Positions 16,930 to 28,200 of a DNA stretch of 64,000 nt are shown here, one piece after another (within the stretch, counting starts at the first letter, position 1; each line of letters begins with the position of its first letter). Source of the stretch: Raphanus sativus (Eukaryota > Streptophyta > Magnoliopsida > Brassicales > Brassicaceae); the NCBI RefSeq assembly GCF_000801105.2, contig NC_079516.1, positions 19,250,998-19,314,997 of the forward strand, given 5' to 3'. Under the pieces are notes generated by a model. That model was not told where the DNA came from, did no database searches, and was given only the letters and a program-made list of their open reading frames with translations. The translations under genes were made by a program, and so were the position numbers.

Positions 16930-17324
16930 TTAAAGGATTAGCTTCACAGATCAGTTGGCTGGAACAATTAAACAGTCATCAGAGTTCATTATTGAAGAGT
17001 TACGAGGGTAGGTGATGCCTGATGCGTGACGTTGACAGTGCAGGGAAACTATAAAGGATCTGCACAAGGCGTAGGAAGAAAAGTACAAAACATCCTAGGA
17101 GAGTGAATTACAGGCCTTTGTTAATGGCATTTCAACATTGTTGGAGCCCTAGGAGGCTAGGATATAACATGGTTATCTTGGAAAGTGACAGCAAGAAAGC
17201 AATTGATATACGTAACAACAGAATACTTCATTTTGTAGTTTCCAATTGGACAAGGGAGATCAATTGGTGGACACACAAATTTGAAGAAATCAGATTTGAT
17301 GGACCAAGCAAGAGGGAGGCTAAC
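16930..17324 (+). pseudogene. RNase H (RVT_3-like) remnant, left part, split by an LTR insertion
   Basis: The frame ending here contains NMVILESDSKKAIDI and then WTHKFEEIRFDGPSKREAN. This resembles the FESDS...REAN region of plant LINE-type RNase H domains (RVT_3). The frame stops inside the inserted LTR, but skipping the insertion and one copy of its 5-bp target duplication continues the phrase as REANKVADRF at 19104, which is the expected family ending. Upstream, around 16940-17100, related but broken sequence is present. It is a fragment of an old retroelement or retroelement-derived gene. Confidence 0.65.
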
Positions 17325-18114
17325 TGATAGAACCAAAATTAGGATCACTCTACCGGTACGGATGATATGAACTCAGATCCGAGAGGATTGAGAACTGGTG
17401 GGATGAACGGTGACACAAAGGGTTGCGGAAGGCCCAATGATACTACCAGAGGTGAACTCCGAAGAGAACTGATGGATTGAACGGTGACACAAAGGGTTGC
17501 GGAAGACCCGATGATACTACCAGAGGTACTTGATTGTCGCCTGATATGACTCACAGGTCCGACAAGGAAGCAAACTCGATCTGTTGCCGGATGTGACGCA
17601 CCGGTCCAACGAGAAAAAGAGTGTTACTTGGAGCTAACCACACCAAGAACAAGAAAAGTGAGATACCCTCTCAAGGTTCCAAAAATAAACACTCAAAGCT
17701 TATTTTATTTCATTGATCAAATGGCCTTTATATAATAGGCAAGAAATACAAAAGGTTGGAATACAAAAGGCTAGTCAACATAAAATTTAGCAATTTATGA
17801 AAACAATGAAGACTTGACCAAAGAACAAAGAACAAAGACCAAAGACCAAGACTTTTGACCGAAAATGGGAATTTGTGGTCGAAAAACTCTTCGGCTGATC
17901 TCGTCCTTTTGCATGGTCGACGGGCTCTGGATTGCCGTCAGATTGATATATTATTTGACCATACCTTCTCGTTTCTTGTTGGGCCTTTCTTTCTTTGGGC
18001 TGAATCATGTTCATAAACATATTTTCATAAATCGTCAAGCCCATCTCGTTTAAAACTCAAGCCCAAAAGCCAAACTTTCTTGATTTATTTCTGCTGCTGA
18101 TTCAGGGCACATCA
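17325..18114 (-). repeat. 3' LTR of the TRIM-like element
   Basis: Left copy of the 790-bp LTR. Its frames at 17345-17554 and 17787-18053 recur at exactly +984 in the other LTR and are not genes. It contains an internal near-duplication (ACGGTGACACAAAGGGTTGC twice, near 17409 and 17479). Confidence 0.92.
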
Positions 18115-18294
18115 TTCCCTCCTTCTTTAAAAAGATTTGCCCTCAAATCTGTCTTTCTTTAGCAACAGAAGAATGATCTCTTGGCTTTTCGTAGAACTCT
18201 TTTTTTTTTTTTTTAAGAAAAGAAGAAGAAAGGTAAAAGATGGATGAAGAAGATGGATAGATGAGAAAAATGAACAGATAGTACCGGTTGAGTG

Positions 18295-18306
18295 GCTCTG
18301 ATACCA
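18295..18306 (-). other. tRNA-Met primer-binding site of the TRIM-like element
   Basis: Minus-strand TGGTATCAGAGC, complementary to the 3' end of initiator tRNA-Met, separated from the LTR by two bases. It fixes the element's orientation. Confidence 0.9.
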
Positions 18307-18308
18307 CT

Positions 18309-19098
18309 TGATAGAACCAAAATTAGGATCACTCTACCGGTACGGATGATATGAACTCAGATCCGAGAGGATTGAGAACTGGTGGGATGAACGGTGACAC
18401 AAAGGGTTGCGGAAGGCCCAATGATACTACCAGAGGTGAACTCCGAAGAGAACTGATGGATTGAACGGTGACACAAAGGGTTGCGGAAGACCCGATGATA
18501 CTACCAGAGGTACTTGATTGTCGCCTGATATGACTCACAGGTCCGACAAGGAAGCAAACTCGATCTGTTGCCGGATGTGACGCACCGGTCCAACGAGAAA
18601 AAGAGTGTTACTTGGAGCTAACCACACCAAGAACAAGAAAAGTGAGATACCCTCTCAAGGTTCCAAAACTAAACACTCAAAGCTTATTTTATTTCATTGA
18701 TCAAATGGCCTTTATATAATAGGCAAGAAATACAAAAGGTTGGAATACAAAAGGCTAGTCAACATAAAATTTAGCAATTTATGAAAACAATGAAGACTTG
18801 ACCAAAGAACAAAGAACAAAGACCAAAGACCAAGACTTTTGACCGAAAATGGGAATTTGTGGTCGAAAAACTCTTCGGCTGATCTCGTCCTTTTGCATGG
18901 TCGACGGGCTCTGGATTGCCGTCAGATTGATATATTATTTGACCATACCTTCTCGTTTCTTGTTGGGCCTTTCTTTCTTTGGGCTGAATCATGTTCATAA
19001 ACATATTTTCATAAATCGTCAAGCCCATCTCGTTTAAAACTCAAGCCCAAAAGCCAAACTTTCTTGATTTATTTCTGCTGCTGATTCAGGGCACATCA
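18309..19098 (-). repeat. 5' LTR of the TRIM-like element
   Basis: Right copy of the 790-bp LTR, next to the primer-binding site. It is nearly identical to the left copy. Confidence 0.92.
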
Positions 19099-19103
19099 CT
19101 AAC

Positions 19104-19145
19104 AAGGTTGCAGATCGTTTTGCAACAACAGGACCACCAGGATTT
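19104..19145 (+). pseudogene. RNase H remnant, right part
   Basis: Continuation of the frame broken by the TRIM-like insertion: after the CTAAC duplication it reads KVADRFATTGPPGF, matching the ADxLA-type ending of RVT_3 domains, then dissolves into low-complexity T-rich sequence. Confidence 0.6.
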
Positions 19146-19918
19146 TTTTTCTTTTTTATTCATTACTTTTTTTGAACAAAGCACGTAACTCATCTTCTGC
19201 ATGAAGATTAATGTACTTTCGAATTTATAGTAATAAAAATACGATGTTAAGAAAAAATAAAGGAACAAATAAAAGAAAGAATCAAATCAATTATTTTCCT
19301 AAAAAGAAACATAACATTTTTACCTCCGGAAGAATCACAAGAATATGAAGTGAAACACAGTTAAAACCCCCTATAACAAAAGAATTTTAAATAAAACCAA
19401 AACCAAAAGAGAGACACCATCATCGCCCTCTCAACCAAAACCAATGTACAAAACTTTTCGGGCAGCTTCTTCTCTCCCCCCTGTTAGTCTCTCTACATAT
19501 CTCCTAACACAAAAGACTCTCTAACGTCTGCGTTTACATAAATCTACAAAACGCAAACGCTTCAAACCGCAAAAACACCCAAAAGAAAATGAAAAAAAAA
19601 AGTGAAAATCCAAACGCTGTCCTATTCTTTGACTACCAGCAGCAGTCAAGGATTGAACTAAAACCTCAATTTCCTCCCATGTTAGCTTCAATGTGTCAAA
19701 CGTATCAAACAATGTTGTGGCTACTACTCCTCTGGTGAGACCCTTCCCCGGATATAAATAAGACAATTTTGCGACCCCTCCAAACGCTGTCTCCCTAAAA
19801 CTCTGGGGAGAGTCCTAAGTCGTGTCAAGCCAAGTCCACTCTGATATGAAAGAATTAGGATTACAAGGAATGAACAGAACACAGCCTTTGGCCGGCAATG
19901 AAATGAATGCGTGTGTTT
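19146..19918. other. 3' flank of the O-fucosyltransferase gene
   Basis: No supported gene. The part from about 19350 to 19918 is probably the 3' UTR and terminator of the minus-strand gene that ends at 19919. The frame at 19521-19766 on the minus strand falls in this flank and has no recognised family. Confidence 0.5.
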
Positions 19919-22700
19919 TCAGGTGGCATGGGGTGGTGGTGGTGGTGGTTTAGAATCAGGGGTCGTTGTCCTGTTCTTATGGGACATGCAGTCAGGGCAA
20001 GGGAAAGTGTAGATGGAGTCATTAGGTCTTTTCAGCTCAAACCCCTTTGAGTCACTATGAGACCTCATGTTTAGCATATGCCTTTTAAAACTCCTCCATC
20101 TGCCCCGTTCAACAAAAACAGATTAAAGCGTTTTAGCAATAAGTGATATAACACAGCAACAAATGCAAAATGCCCAAAAGAAGAAAGTGAGTAGAGTACC
20201 CGATGTTGGGATTGTCAAAGAGGATTGCTAACTTTCGCTTGTCTGGTCTGATAGTTTTGGAATGTCCACCGTACAGATATCTCCGGTGACCCATGAGGAA
20301 GTGAGGAAAGTTTCCACCTTGTGTGGTCACAAACACTTCACTGTGGAGACAGACTGTATAATCTATGGCAGCCATTCTGGAAGAGAAGTTCTAACCACCA
20401 GATTCCAAAGTCAGAAAAAAAAAAAATTGATTCATCACATGGAATTTGTACAATGGAACAAACAAACAGACCTTATATGGAGCAAGCTCCTCCTCTGATG
20501 CAATCATCTCCTTAGTTTGTAAATTAGGGAACATCTCTAGTAGCGGAGCCATGGTTCTATTCGCGTTATATATCTGACCAGATGCAAGGAATATATATGT
20601 GCTTTTGTTGAAACCCATTCCTCTTAGCATTAACCCCACCTGAAGTGTTTACAAGAAAAAGTATAAAGCAAACAGATAGTAGGGGCAGTAGTGTCCACAG
20701 GAATTGATGAGTTACCTCTAAAGGAGTTAAAGGGCATTTCCCATTCTGTCTGATAGCACCAGGTCTAATAACACGGCCTGGTTTTGTAAATTTCCCTTTC
20801 CATCCTCGTTCTCTTGCTGCAATCATATCTTGTTTTTCTTGGTTGCCACCATCAAATACACAACACGAGAAAGCTACCATGTCCTGCAACATGTAGATAT
20901 TATTATATATCTTTCTCCATTCCATAATAAAAGACAAAGTGTCTCTCTCTCTTCCTTCACATGGAAACAAACCTCTTCGAAGCGCAGATGTACGGATACG
21001 TACTTTCCTCCGTGGTTTGCACTCTGCTCTTTCATTCTCTTCACAAGTGTTTCTCCTAGTGTTAGTATGGGTTCCGAGAACCTCAGGGCTTCGTAATTCG
21101 CCAAACATCTAAGTCTCTGGACGGGTTGAGGAGCATCAAACGAAAGTCTATTTGCAAATGGGGATATTCGTATGACCCTGTGCCACCACATAAAAGAAAA
21201 ACAATTTGTAACCATCTCTAGAAATGTGAAAACGAACGAGTTGTAACTGACTTCTCTTCAAGTAGCTTCGGCAAGATCGAGTCCCGATAGTATTGAATAG
21301 GTGACCATGCTTTAACTCTGAAGTTGTAGACATTTGTCATGTTATAGTCATACCGCTCCATTAGATACTCAGGAATGGTATCAACCACTCGTACATCATT
21401 TGCTAAGGTATTGACAAAGAACTCTTCATCGTAGATGTCCCCAAATTTACTGGAAAAATAATAAAAAAAATGATGGCTTTTGCTTGAATGAACAATGTCA
21501 AAGACAATATTCTCAAAAGAAAGCAAATGTATAACTAACCTTGGATCTCTCCATATGCTGTGGAAGTGAAAATTGGGAATAACGAGAGTTGCGTTGAGAT
21601 AGCCTGCCACAGCAACCGCATTGCATATCTAAGCATATAACATAGTAGAGACAGACAAAGTCAACAGATTTGACATAAAGCAAGACTGAAGCGAAATGCA
21701 CTGAATCATGATGAAAAGAGATCAACAAACCTACCGATGTCCGCTGCTGATTCAAGCCTCCGTTTGCTTCGACATATATGAAACCATTTGACTCCGGCAA
21801 TGCTACAATTATCAAAAAAGTGAATACTTAATTATTCATATTATGATCTGAGGCAGCAAAACTATGCAGAAAGTACATAACAATAAAACTCAAGAGTCCA
21901 ATTTTAATCAATGTGAGAAGGTTTTAACATGAAGTGCTCTGTAAAACGCTTCAGATTACTGCCAACGAGAAGCAGCATTATGAAGAAAAGAGTAGAGTAC
22001 CTTCAGTGGAGTTGTTGACGTAGGGCTTCCACTCCCCACTTTTATACGAATGTTTCCAAATGGTAGATATCTGATATGATGAAATACAATAACATTGATT
22101 GATGACACGTGAATTAAAAAGATCAATATTACAATTCTCAACGCAGTAAAACAAGTCATGATACATTCACCAAAATCTCCTAATCTAAGTTGTAACAGTA
22201 GTTTTATAACGGTAAGAGACAAAAGCTAATATTCTTTTTTTTCTCTCAATGCATATACATTTGAGCTTAAATCAATAAAAAGGAAAAGCCTTTACAAAAG
22301 AGGAAGCACTGACCGCATCAGCGGTGGAGTTATCAGCGTCCATGTCATGCCTAAGCTTGGCGTAAAGCTGGGGGCTTTTGTAGACAGATCCGGGAGGAGA
22401 TCGATGCCTGATGATGGGACCGACGTCGAAGGAGACGGTGCCCATGTAGAGGAGCATACACGAGATGTATATGAGAGGGGCGAAGAGGAAGACTCCCTGG
22501 CGCCGGAGGAGAGCCGATAGGATGATCCACGATACGCGGTGCGCGAGCGTGGTCCTGCCGGAGGGCTGGACGGCGGCGGGGAACCGAGCGGAGGGTTTTG
22601 AGCGGGAGTGGCGGTATCGTGGAGAGCGGCGAGGGGAGCCCGGAGGTGAGGGAGTTGTGTGGCCGCTTCCCGGCAGGCGGAGATTCTTCGCCGCGAGCAT
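19919..22700 (-). CDS. ESMD1: O-fucosyltransferase family protein, ESMERALDA1-like
   Basis: Ten minus-strand exons with GT-AG borders: 22700-22314, 22070-22001, 21802-21735, 21628-21540, 21449-21252, 21177-20973, 20883-20716, 20639-20472, 20390-20200, 20099-19919. Phases close over 1725 nt to give 574 aa. The layout is that of a Golgi type II enzyme: a basic Ser/Pro-rich N terminus (1-60), one membrane anchor at about 70-90, then the plant GT106/DUF246 fold. Visible family motifs are NGGLNQQR (166-173), the GDP-fucose-site HLRFE (334-338) followed by DMVAFSCC, and FVTTQGGN (471-478). The tail is Pro-rich. Arabidopsis ESMD1 (AT2G01480) is a putative O-fucosyltransferase whose loss restores cell adhesion in pectin mutants; its true acceptor is unsettled. 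Orthology rests on motifs and on flanking gene order. Confidence 0.92.
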
Positions 22701-22900
22701 TTGACGGAGGGAGGGGATTAGATCTCGGTTCTAATCTTTGGTTTTAAGAGATTAAGTCATAAGAGAGGGAGAGATGGGTTTGTTGTCTCTCTAACCACGG
22801 CGGAGCGCGGTTGAGAGATTTGAAGAGAGAGATCGCCCGGAGAGAGAGAGTGTGTGTGTCTTTTTTGAGGTGGAGGCAGGCGTGATCAGTCACATGCGAT
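22701..22900 (-). promoter_or_regulatory. 5' leader of the ESMD1-like gene
   Basis: Immediately upstream of the ATG the minus strand is rich in CT/TC (GA and GTGTGT on the plus strand at 22830-22860). Such pyrimidine-rich leaders are usual in plant genes. The transcription start cannot be placed. Confidence 0.45.
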
Positions 22901-25028
22901 GCACACCCTTCCCTTCCTTTCTGTCTCTCTTTTTTTATTTTATTTTTTCCCTTAGATTTTAAATTTTTATTATCAATATTTTCTTAAGCATCCATTTTAA
23001 AGTTTTTTAGTACTGGTTTTTTTCTGTTTTCCATATAAATATTATATAAATAATTTATAATTTAAGAATTCATATCTGATAATTCTATTTGTTGTGAGTG
23101 GCATTATGAACTTAAGATTTACGTATTAACGTTTTCATCTACATCATGATGAATATGAATATCTCTTATAATTTTTTTTAATTTCTATTAATATAATTCG
23201 AATATAATTGGAATATAATTGAAATATAATTGTGTTGCTGACAAACAAAATTGAAATATAATTTAAATAATAAATAGTAGTGAACATTTACTCAAGTAAT
23301 ATATTTTTTATTCTAAGATATATTTATATATATAATAGTTTTAGGCTTTTAGCTAGGTTTCCTTATTTAAATATATACTGAAAAGTAGTTCATTTTTTTA
23401 TAATAAGAGTAATTTATTAAAGCTTTAGGGACGTTGTGCGTTATGTTCTTTCTACTTTTGATTATTCGTATGAGATATGGAACATCCAAGAAGACTTCAA
23501 CAGATTTCTTTTGTCACTTTTTTGGGTTATGGAAAATACAATAAAATATATAAAATCGTATATCCATAATATGTTTATTGTTAAGTTGAAGTTTTTATCT
23601 ACAATTATAAATTATCTCCTTTGAAAATAAACAAAAAAAATGATAATATTGTATCTATTATTATTATCTATTATAATCTGCAGAATATCCTCTCTTTTTT
23701 TTTGTCTCCTCAATGATATTCTTGCATTTTTTTTTGTAGGAGATTATCAGCATAATATATCACTGGATGGAAACAAATATATTTACAAAGATAAAAATAC
23801 AACTTTTTAGTCGAAGAAACTACATGTAATAGAAAGCCAAGTTACAAAAAAAAAACTACATGTAATATGCTTACTTAGCCATGAAAACAAAAGCATCTGT
23901 ATAAAAAACCAGTAGTGTAATGACACAGTCGCAAAAGTGTTTAATTCAAAACTAAACAACTCAGAAGACAAAGCTAACACGACAAGCAATGTTGATCCCA
24001 TACTTCGTTTACCTAATCTTTCGTCCCTAAACGCCACGTGCTTTGGTAAGGAATTAGAGTCATATGGTGTAGTTATTTTGATGACAGTATTATAATTTTC
24101 CAACCATGATTGCTTATTAATTAATACAACGTAGCCACTACAAAATTCGGATATTTAATCAACAAAACATTTTTACATCCTACGGGTTATAATAGTTGAC
24201 TTGTGAGCTGGTTTAGGTATCCACTTGGGGATGACATAGTGACCGACCACATAATTATACAAAAGGTTAACATTTTGAAATACTTTGAAGAATAAATTTT
24301 CAGTATGTATATATGAGAAGTTTATGTAATTGTGTCATTTATAATCTAGTTGACTATTTAAAACTAACAATAAAAATTATTTATTATTGTTCTGAATATA
24401 TGAGGGAATTAGTTAATCATGTGATTATGTGAGTCTACTATAAATTAGTCTGTGGCTGTGTTGCACATGTGCAACAGAGATGGAGAGAGAGGTTGGCAAC
24501 AGCGACAAATTTCTTTTTCTTGCAGGAAATATGAAAAGATTCCAAATTTAGTAAAATACTAGTATATGTCATTTTCTAATTTCTATAAGATTTTCATTTT
24601 CAAAAATATGACATGGCACGTCCATATTCTAACCACAAGCTCTCGTGTTCAATGCCAGTAGGTCATTAACAGCTAGTGATACCGCAACTTGCAACAAGCT
24701 GTATCGTTTTTCGTGTCTTTCGTCGTAGTTTACAAGTTACTCGACGATGTTCCAATTTATACAACTTTATATTCAATCAGTTTTAGCGTTTAGGAAACGG
24801 CCGTGTGTGGAGTTTTTTATATTAGCTAATATATGCACTAATTACAAGACAAAGACACAAATCCTCATTGTCCGCCATATAGTTGTACTTGTACTTGATG
24901 GCCACAAGAACGATTAGACAATAGATTAAAGACAGACAAGTCATAAAGCCAAAACTTCAATGACGACAATGATGAGAAGTAACAAAAGGTTCATTCTTTC
25001 AACCACATTCATTTATCGGAAAGAATAT
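22901..25028. other. AT-rich intergenic DNA left of the Copia element
   Basis: No supported gene. A perfect 18-bp palindrome TGTTGCACATGTGCAACA lies at 24459-24476. The phrase GAATATAATTG/GAAATATAATT is repeated at 23195-23265. Minus frame 23807-24103 has no domain. Confidence 0.5.
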
Positions 25029-25200
25029 TATTAGGGAATATCCTAGTATTGTTAGGATAAGTCCTATAGATAAGTCCTATTGTTGATATAGTCGAATCTT
25101 GTAGATATACTTCACAAGTTATATGTCGGTGAAGTCTTTGTATATATATCGTTGTACACATTCTCATCAATACAAGTTATCAGTTTATGTGATTATATCA
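25029..25200 (+). repeat. 5' LTR of the Copia element
   Basis: 172 bp. It contains a TATA-like TATATATATC stretch near its end and a repeated phrase ATAAGTCCTAT. The single difference from the 3' LTR is GATATACTTC here versus GATATAATTC. Confidence 0.93.
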
Positions 25201-25208
25201 ACTTTATA

Positions 25209-25220
25209 TGGTATCAGAGC
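25209..25220 (+). other. primer-binding site (initiator tRNA-Met)
   Basis: TGGTATCAGAGC, eight bases after the 5' LTR, the standard Copia primer site. Confidence 0.93.
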
Positions 25221-25266
25221 AGATCAAATCCTGAAACCTAAAAGTTGATTTTTTTCTCTCGAGTAA

Positions 25267-28200
25267 ATGGCAGGAGATGATGATTCTACTGCAAGTAAAT
25301 CCTTAACTCAAGTTGAGAAGGGTGTCGTTGGCTCAGTGAGCACATCCCCATACTCGTTGCACGCTTCAGACAATCCAGGTGCTTTAATCACCTCTGTGGT
25401 GTTCAACGGAGATAATTACAACGAGTGGTCAACCGAATTGATCAATGCCCTGAGAGCCAAGAGAAAAATAGGGTTTATCGATGGAACTATATCAAAACCC
25501 TCCATTGATGATCCTAACTTCGAACTCTGGGGCTCGGTTAATTCTATGATAGTCGGCTGGATAAGATCGTCCATTGAAGCTAAAGTTCGATCAACAGTCA
25601 CCTTTATTTCAGATTCTCACAAACTTTGGGAGAACTTGAAGAAGCGTTTCTCGGTGGGAAACAAAGTCCGTATTCATCATCTCAAAGAACAGTTGGCGTC
25701 CTGCAAACAAGGAGGTCAATCAGTGATGGAATACTATGGAAAACTTGCTAAGATGTGGGAAGAGCTAGACACATACAAGCCCCTTCCACCATGTAGTTGC
25801 AGTGCAGCCGCAGTTTATGAGAAAGAAAGAGATGAAGAGAAGGTGCATCAATTTGTTATGGGCCTCGATGAATCTCGCTTTGGAGGAGTTTGTCAAGGAA
25901 TCATATCTAGTGATTCACTTGTTGATCTTGGAGAAGCCTACGCCAAAGTCATAAGGGAGGAACAGAGACTGATGTCTTCTAAAGATCGTGAGATACAACA
26001 GAATGCTGTTGGTTTTGTTGCGAAGAAAGAACAGACCGATTCATCAAACTCTGTTCCAGCTCGTCGTTCTTCTCAATGCTCTCATTGTGGTCGCAAAGGG
26101 CATGAGAAGGCAAACTGTTGGCAGCTTGTGGGATTTCCAGATTGGTGGGAAGAGAGACCGAACCGACCAGAAAACAGAGGAACACAGAGTAGCAGAGGAC
26201 GTGGTTCGTCAAGTAGAGGTCGTGGTAATGGATCAATGGCGCACAATGCTCATGCGACGTCGTCTAATGCTTCCAACTTTCCAAGCTTCACAGACGAACA
26301 GTGGAACGCCCTCACTCAGATGATAAACGAGAAAACAAGATCATCTTCTGATAAGTTGTCCGGTAAGCTTTATGGAGACTTAATTCTTGATACTGGAGCA
26401 TCTCACCACATGACTGGAGAGCTCTCGTTTCTTAAGAATGTCTCAAGCATACCACCATGTCCGGTTGGATTTGCGGATGGCAACAAAACGTTTGCTACGC
26501 ATATTGGAGTGTTTCGACTTGCAAATAACATCACTTTATCTAATGTGTTGTTTGTCCCCAATCTCAACTGCTCGCTCATCTCTGTGTCTAAACTTCTTCG
26601 CCAGACAAATTGTTTTGCGTTACTAACAGACACAATTTGCGTTTTACAGGATCGTTTCACGAGGACGCTGATTGGAGCAGGTGAAGAGAGAGGTGGGGTT
26701 TATTACTTTAAGGATGTCATGGCTGCTAGAGTTCACGTTGCTGAGAAGACTGAGAAGAAGGTTGATCAGTTTCGTTGGCACCAGAGGCTTGGGCATCCAT
26801 CGTTTTCAGTGTTGAGTTTTTTACCTTTTTCGTTTTCATCAAATAAGTCTATAGCTCATAGTCCGTGTGACACATGTTTTCGAGCCAAACAGACAAGAGA
26901 AGTGTTTTATCAGAGTATGAATAAAACCAAGGATTGTTTTGAATTGATACACTGTGATGTTTGGGGTCCATACAGAGAGAGATCTTCATGTGGAGCTCGT
27001 TATTTTTTAACAATAGTTGATGATTTTTCAAGATCAGTTTGGACGTACTTGCTTCTTGAAAAGTCAGAAGTAAGAACAGTTCTTCAAAACTTCTGTGCTA
27101 TGTCCGAAAGACAATTTAGTAAGGAAGTAAAAGTGGTGCGTAGTGACAATGGCACAGAGTTCACTTGTCTCTCTCGGTTCTTTCGTGAAAAGGGCATTAT
27201 CCATCAGACTTCATGCGTCGCTACGCCTCAACAAAACGCTCGTGTGGAAAGGAAACACATGCATATATTAAATGTCGCAAGGTCTCTGTTGTTTGAAGGA
27301 AACATGCCAATCAAATTTTGGGGAGAAGCAATTTTGACAGCTTCTCATCTGATCAACAGAACACCATCGGCAGTCTTGAATAATGTCACTCCTTATGAGC
27401 TTCTGTACGGAGCTAAACCGAAGTATGATCATCTGAAGGTGTTTGGAAGTCTATGTTTTGTTCATTCCAAGTCAAGAGATAAAGACAAATTTGGTTCTAG
27501 AAGCAGAAAATGTGTATTTGTTGGATATCCATTCAATCAAAAAGGATGGAAGGTATTTGATTTGGACAAAGAAGAGTTCTTTATCTCTCGTGACGTAATA
27601 TTTAAGGAAACAGAGTATCCTTATTCATCAGAGTCACTGTTATCATCATCTCGGTCTGTTCCTCCACCAATCACTTCACCGGAGTTCATCGATGAAGATT
27701 GGGAAATTTCACATGTTACTCCCTCAGCAGACAGGGGGAGTTCAGTTTCTTCAACTGCTCCACCAACTCAATCGCCTCCACCCACGACTGAGACATCTGA
27801 GGAGCAACCAGCATCTGATATGCAAACTGCATCGTCAACTCCTAGTACGATTCAAGAAGTTTCACCACCAGTACCTATCTCTACTGACTCTGCAGTCCAG
27901 CCCAGCCAACCTATCAGTGATACAGAAGGTCGTGGTCAGAGAGTACGTGTTCCATCAGTTAAACTCAAAGACTATGTCACCTATAATGCCATCAGTAATG
28001 AACCCACTCTCTCTTTCACAAGCTCTTCATCAACGTCCTCTACGAACAATCCAGGTAAAACACCTTATCCGTTGAACGCTTATGTGACTGACCTCAATTT
28101 TTCGGTTCCCCATCAAGCTTTCTTAGCAGCAGTAACAGCTGGAGAGGAGCCACGAAGTTATTCTGAGGCAGTAAAGCACAAAGTCTGGAGAGATTCAATG

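Larger units (their letters stand above)
17325..19098 (-). mobile_element. miniature non-coding LTR retrotransposon (TRIM-like), intact with target duplication
   Basis: Two 790-bp direct repeats (17325-18114 and 18309-19098) flank an internal region of only 194 bp. On the minus strand the LTR begins TGATGTGCCC and ends GGTTCTATCA (canonical TG...CA). A primer-binding site TGGTATCAGAGC (18306-18295) lies two bases from the right LTR, and a polypurine tract AAGAAGGAGGGAA (18127-18115) abuts the left LTR. A 5-bp target duplication CTAAC is present at 17320-17324 and 19099-19103. No Gag or Pol is encoded, so mobility would rely on another element. I noticed a single difference between the LTRs (AAAAATAAAC versus AAAACTAAAC near 17690 and 18670), so insertion is recent. 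Confidence 0.92.

Noticed and set aside
17345..18053. Several 60-85-codon frames repeated exactly at +984
   Set aside because: They lie inside the two LTRs of the miniature element and have no protein family features.
20262..21096. Plus-strand frames within the ESMD1-like gene
   Set aside because: Antisense to verified exons of the O-fucosyltransferase gene.
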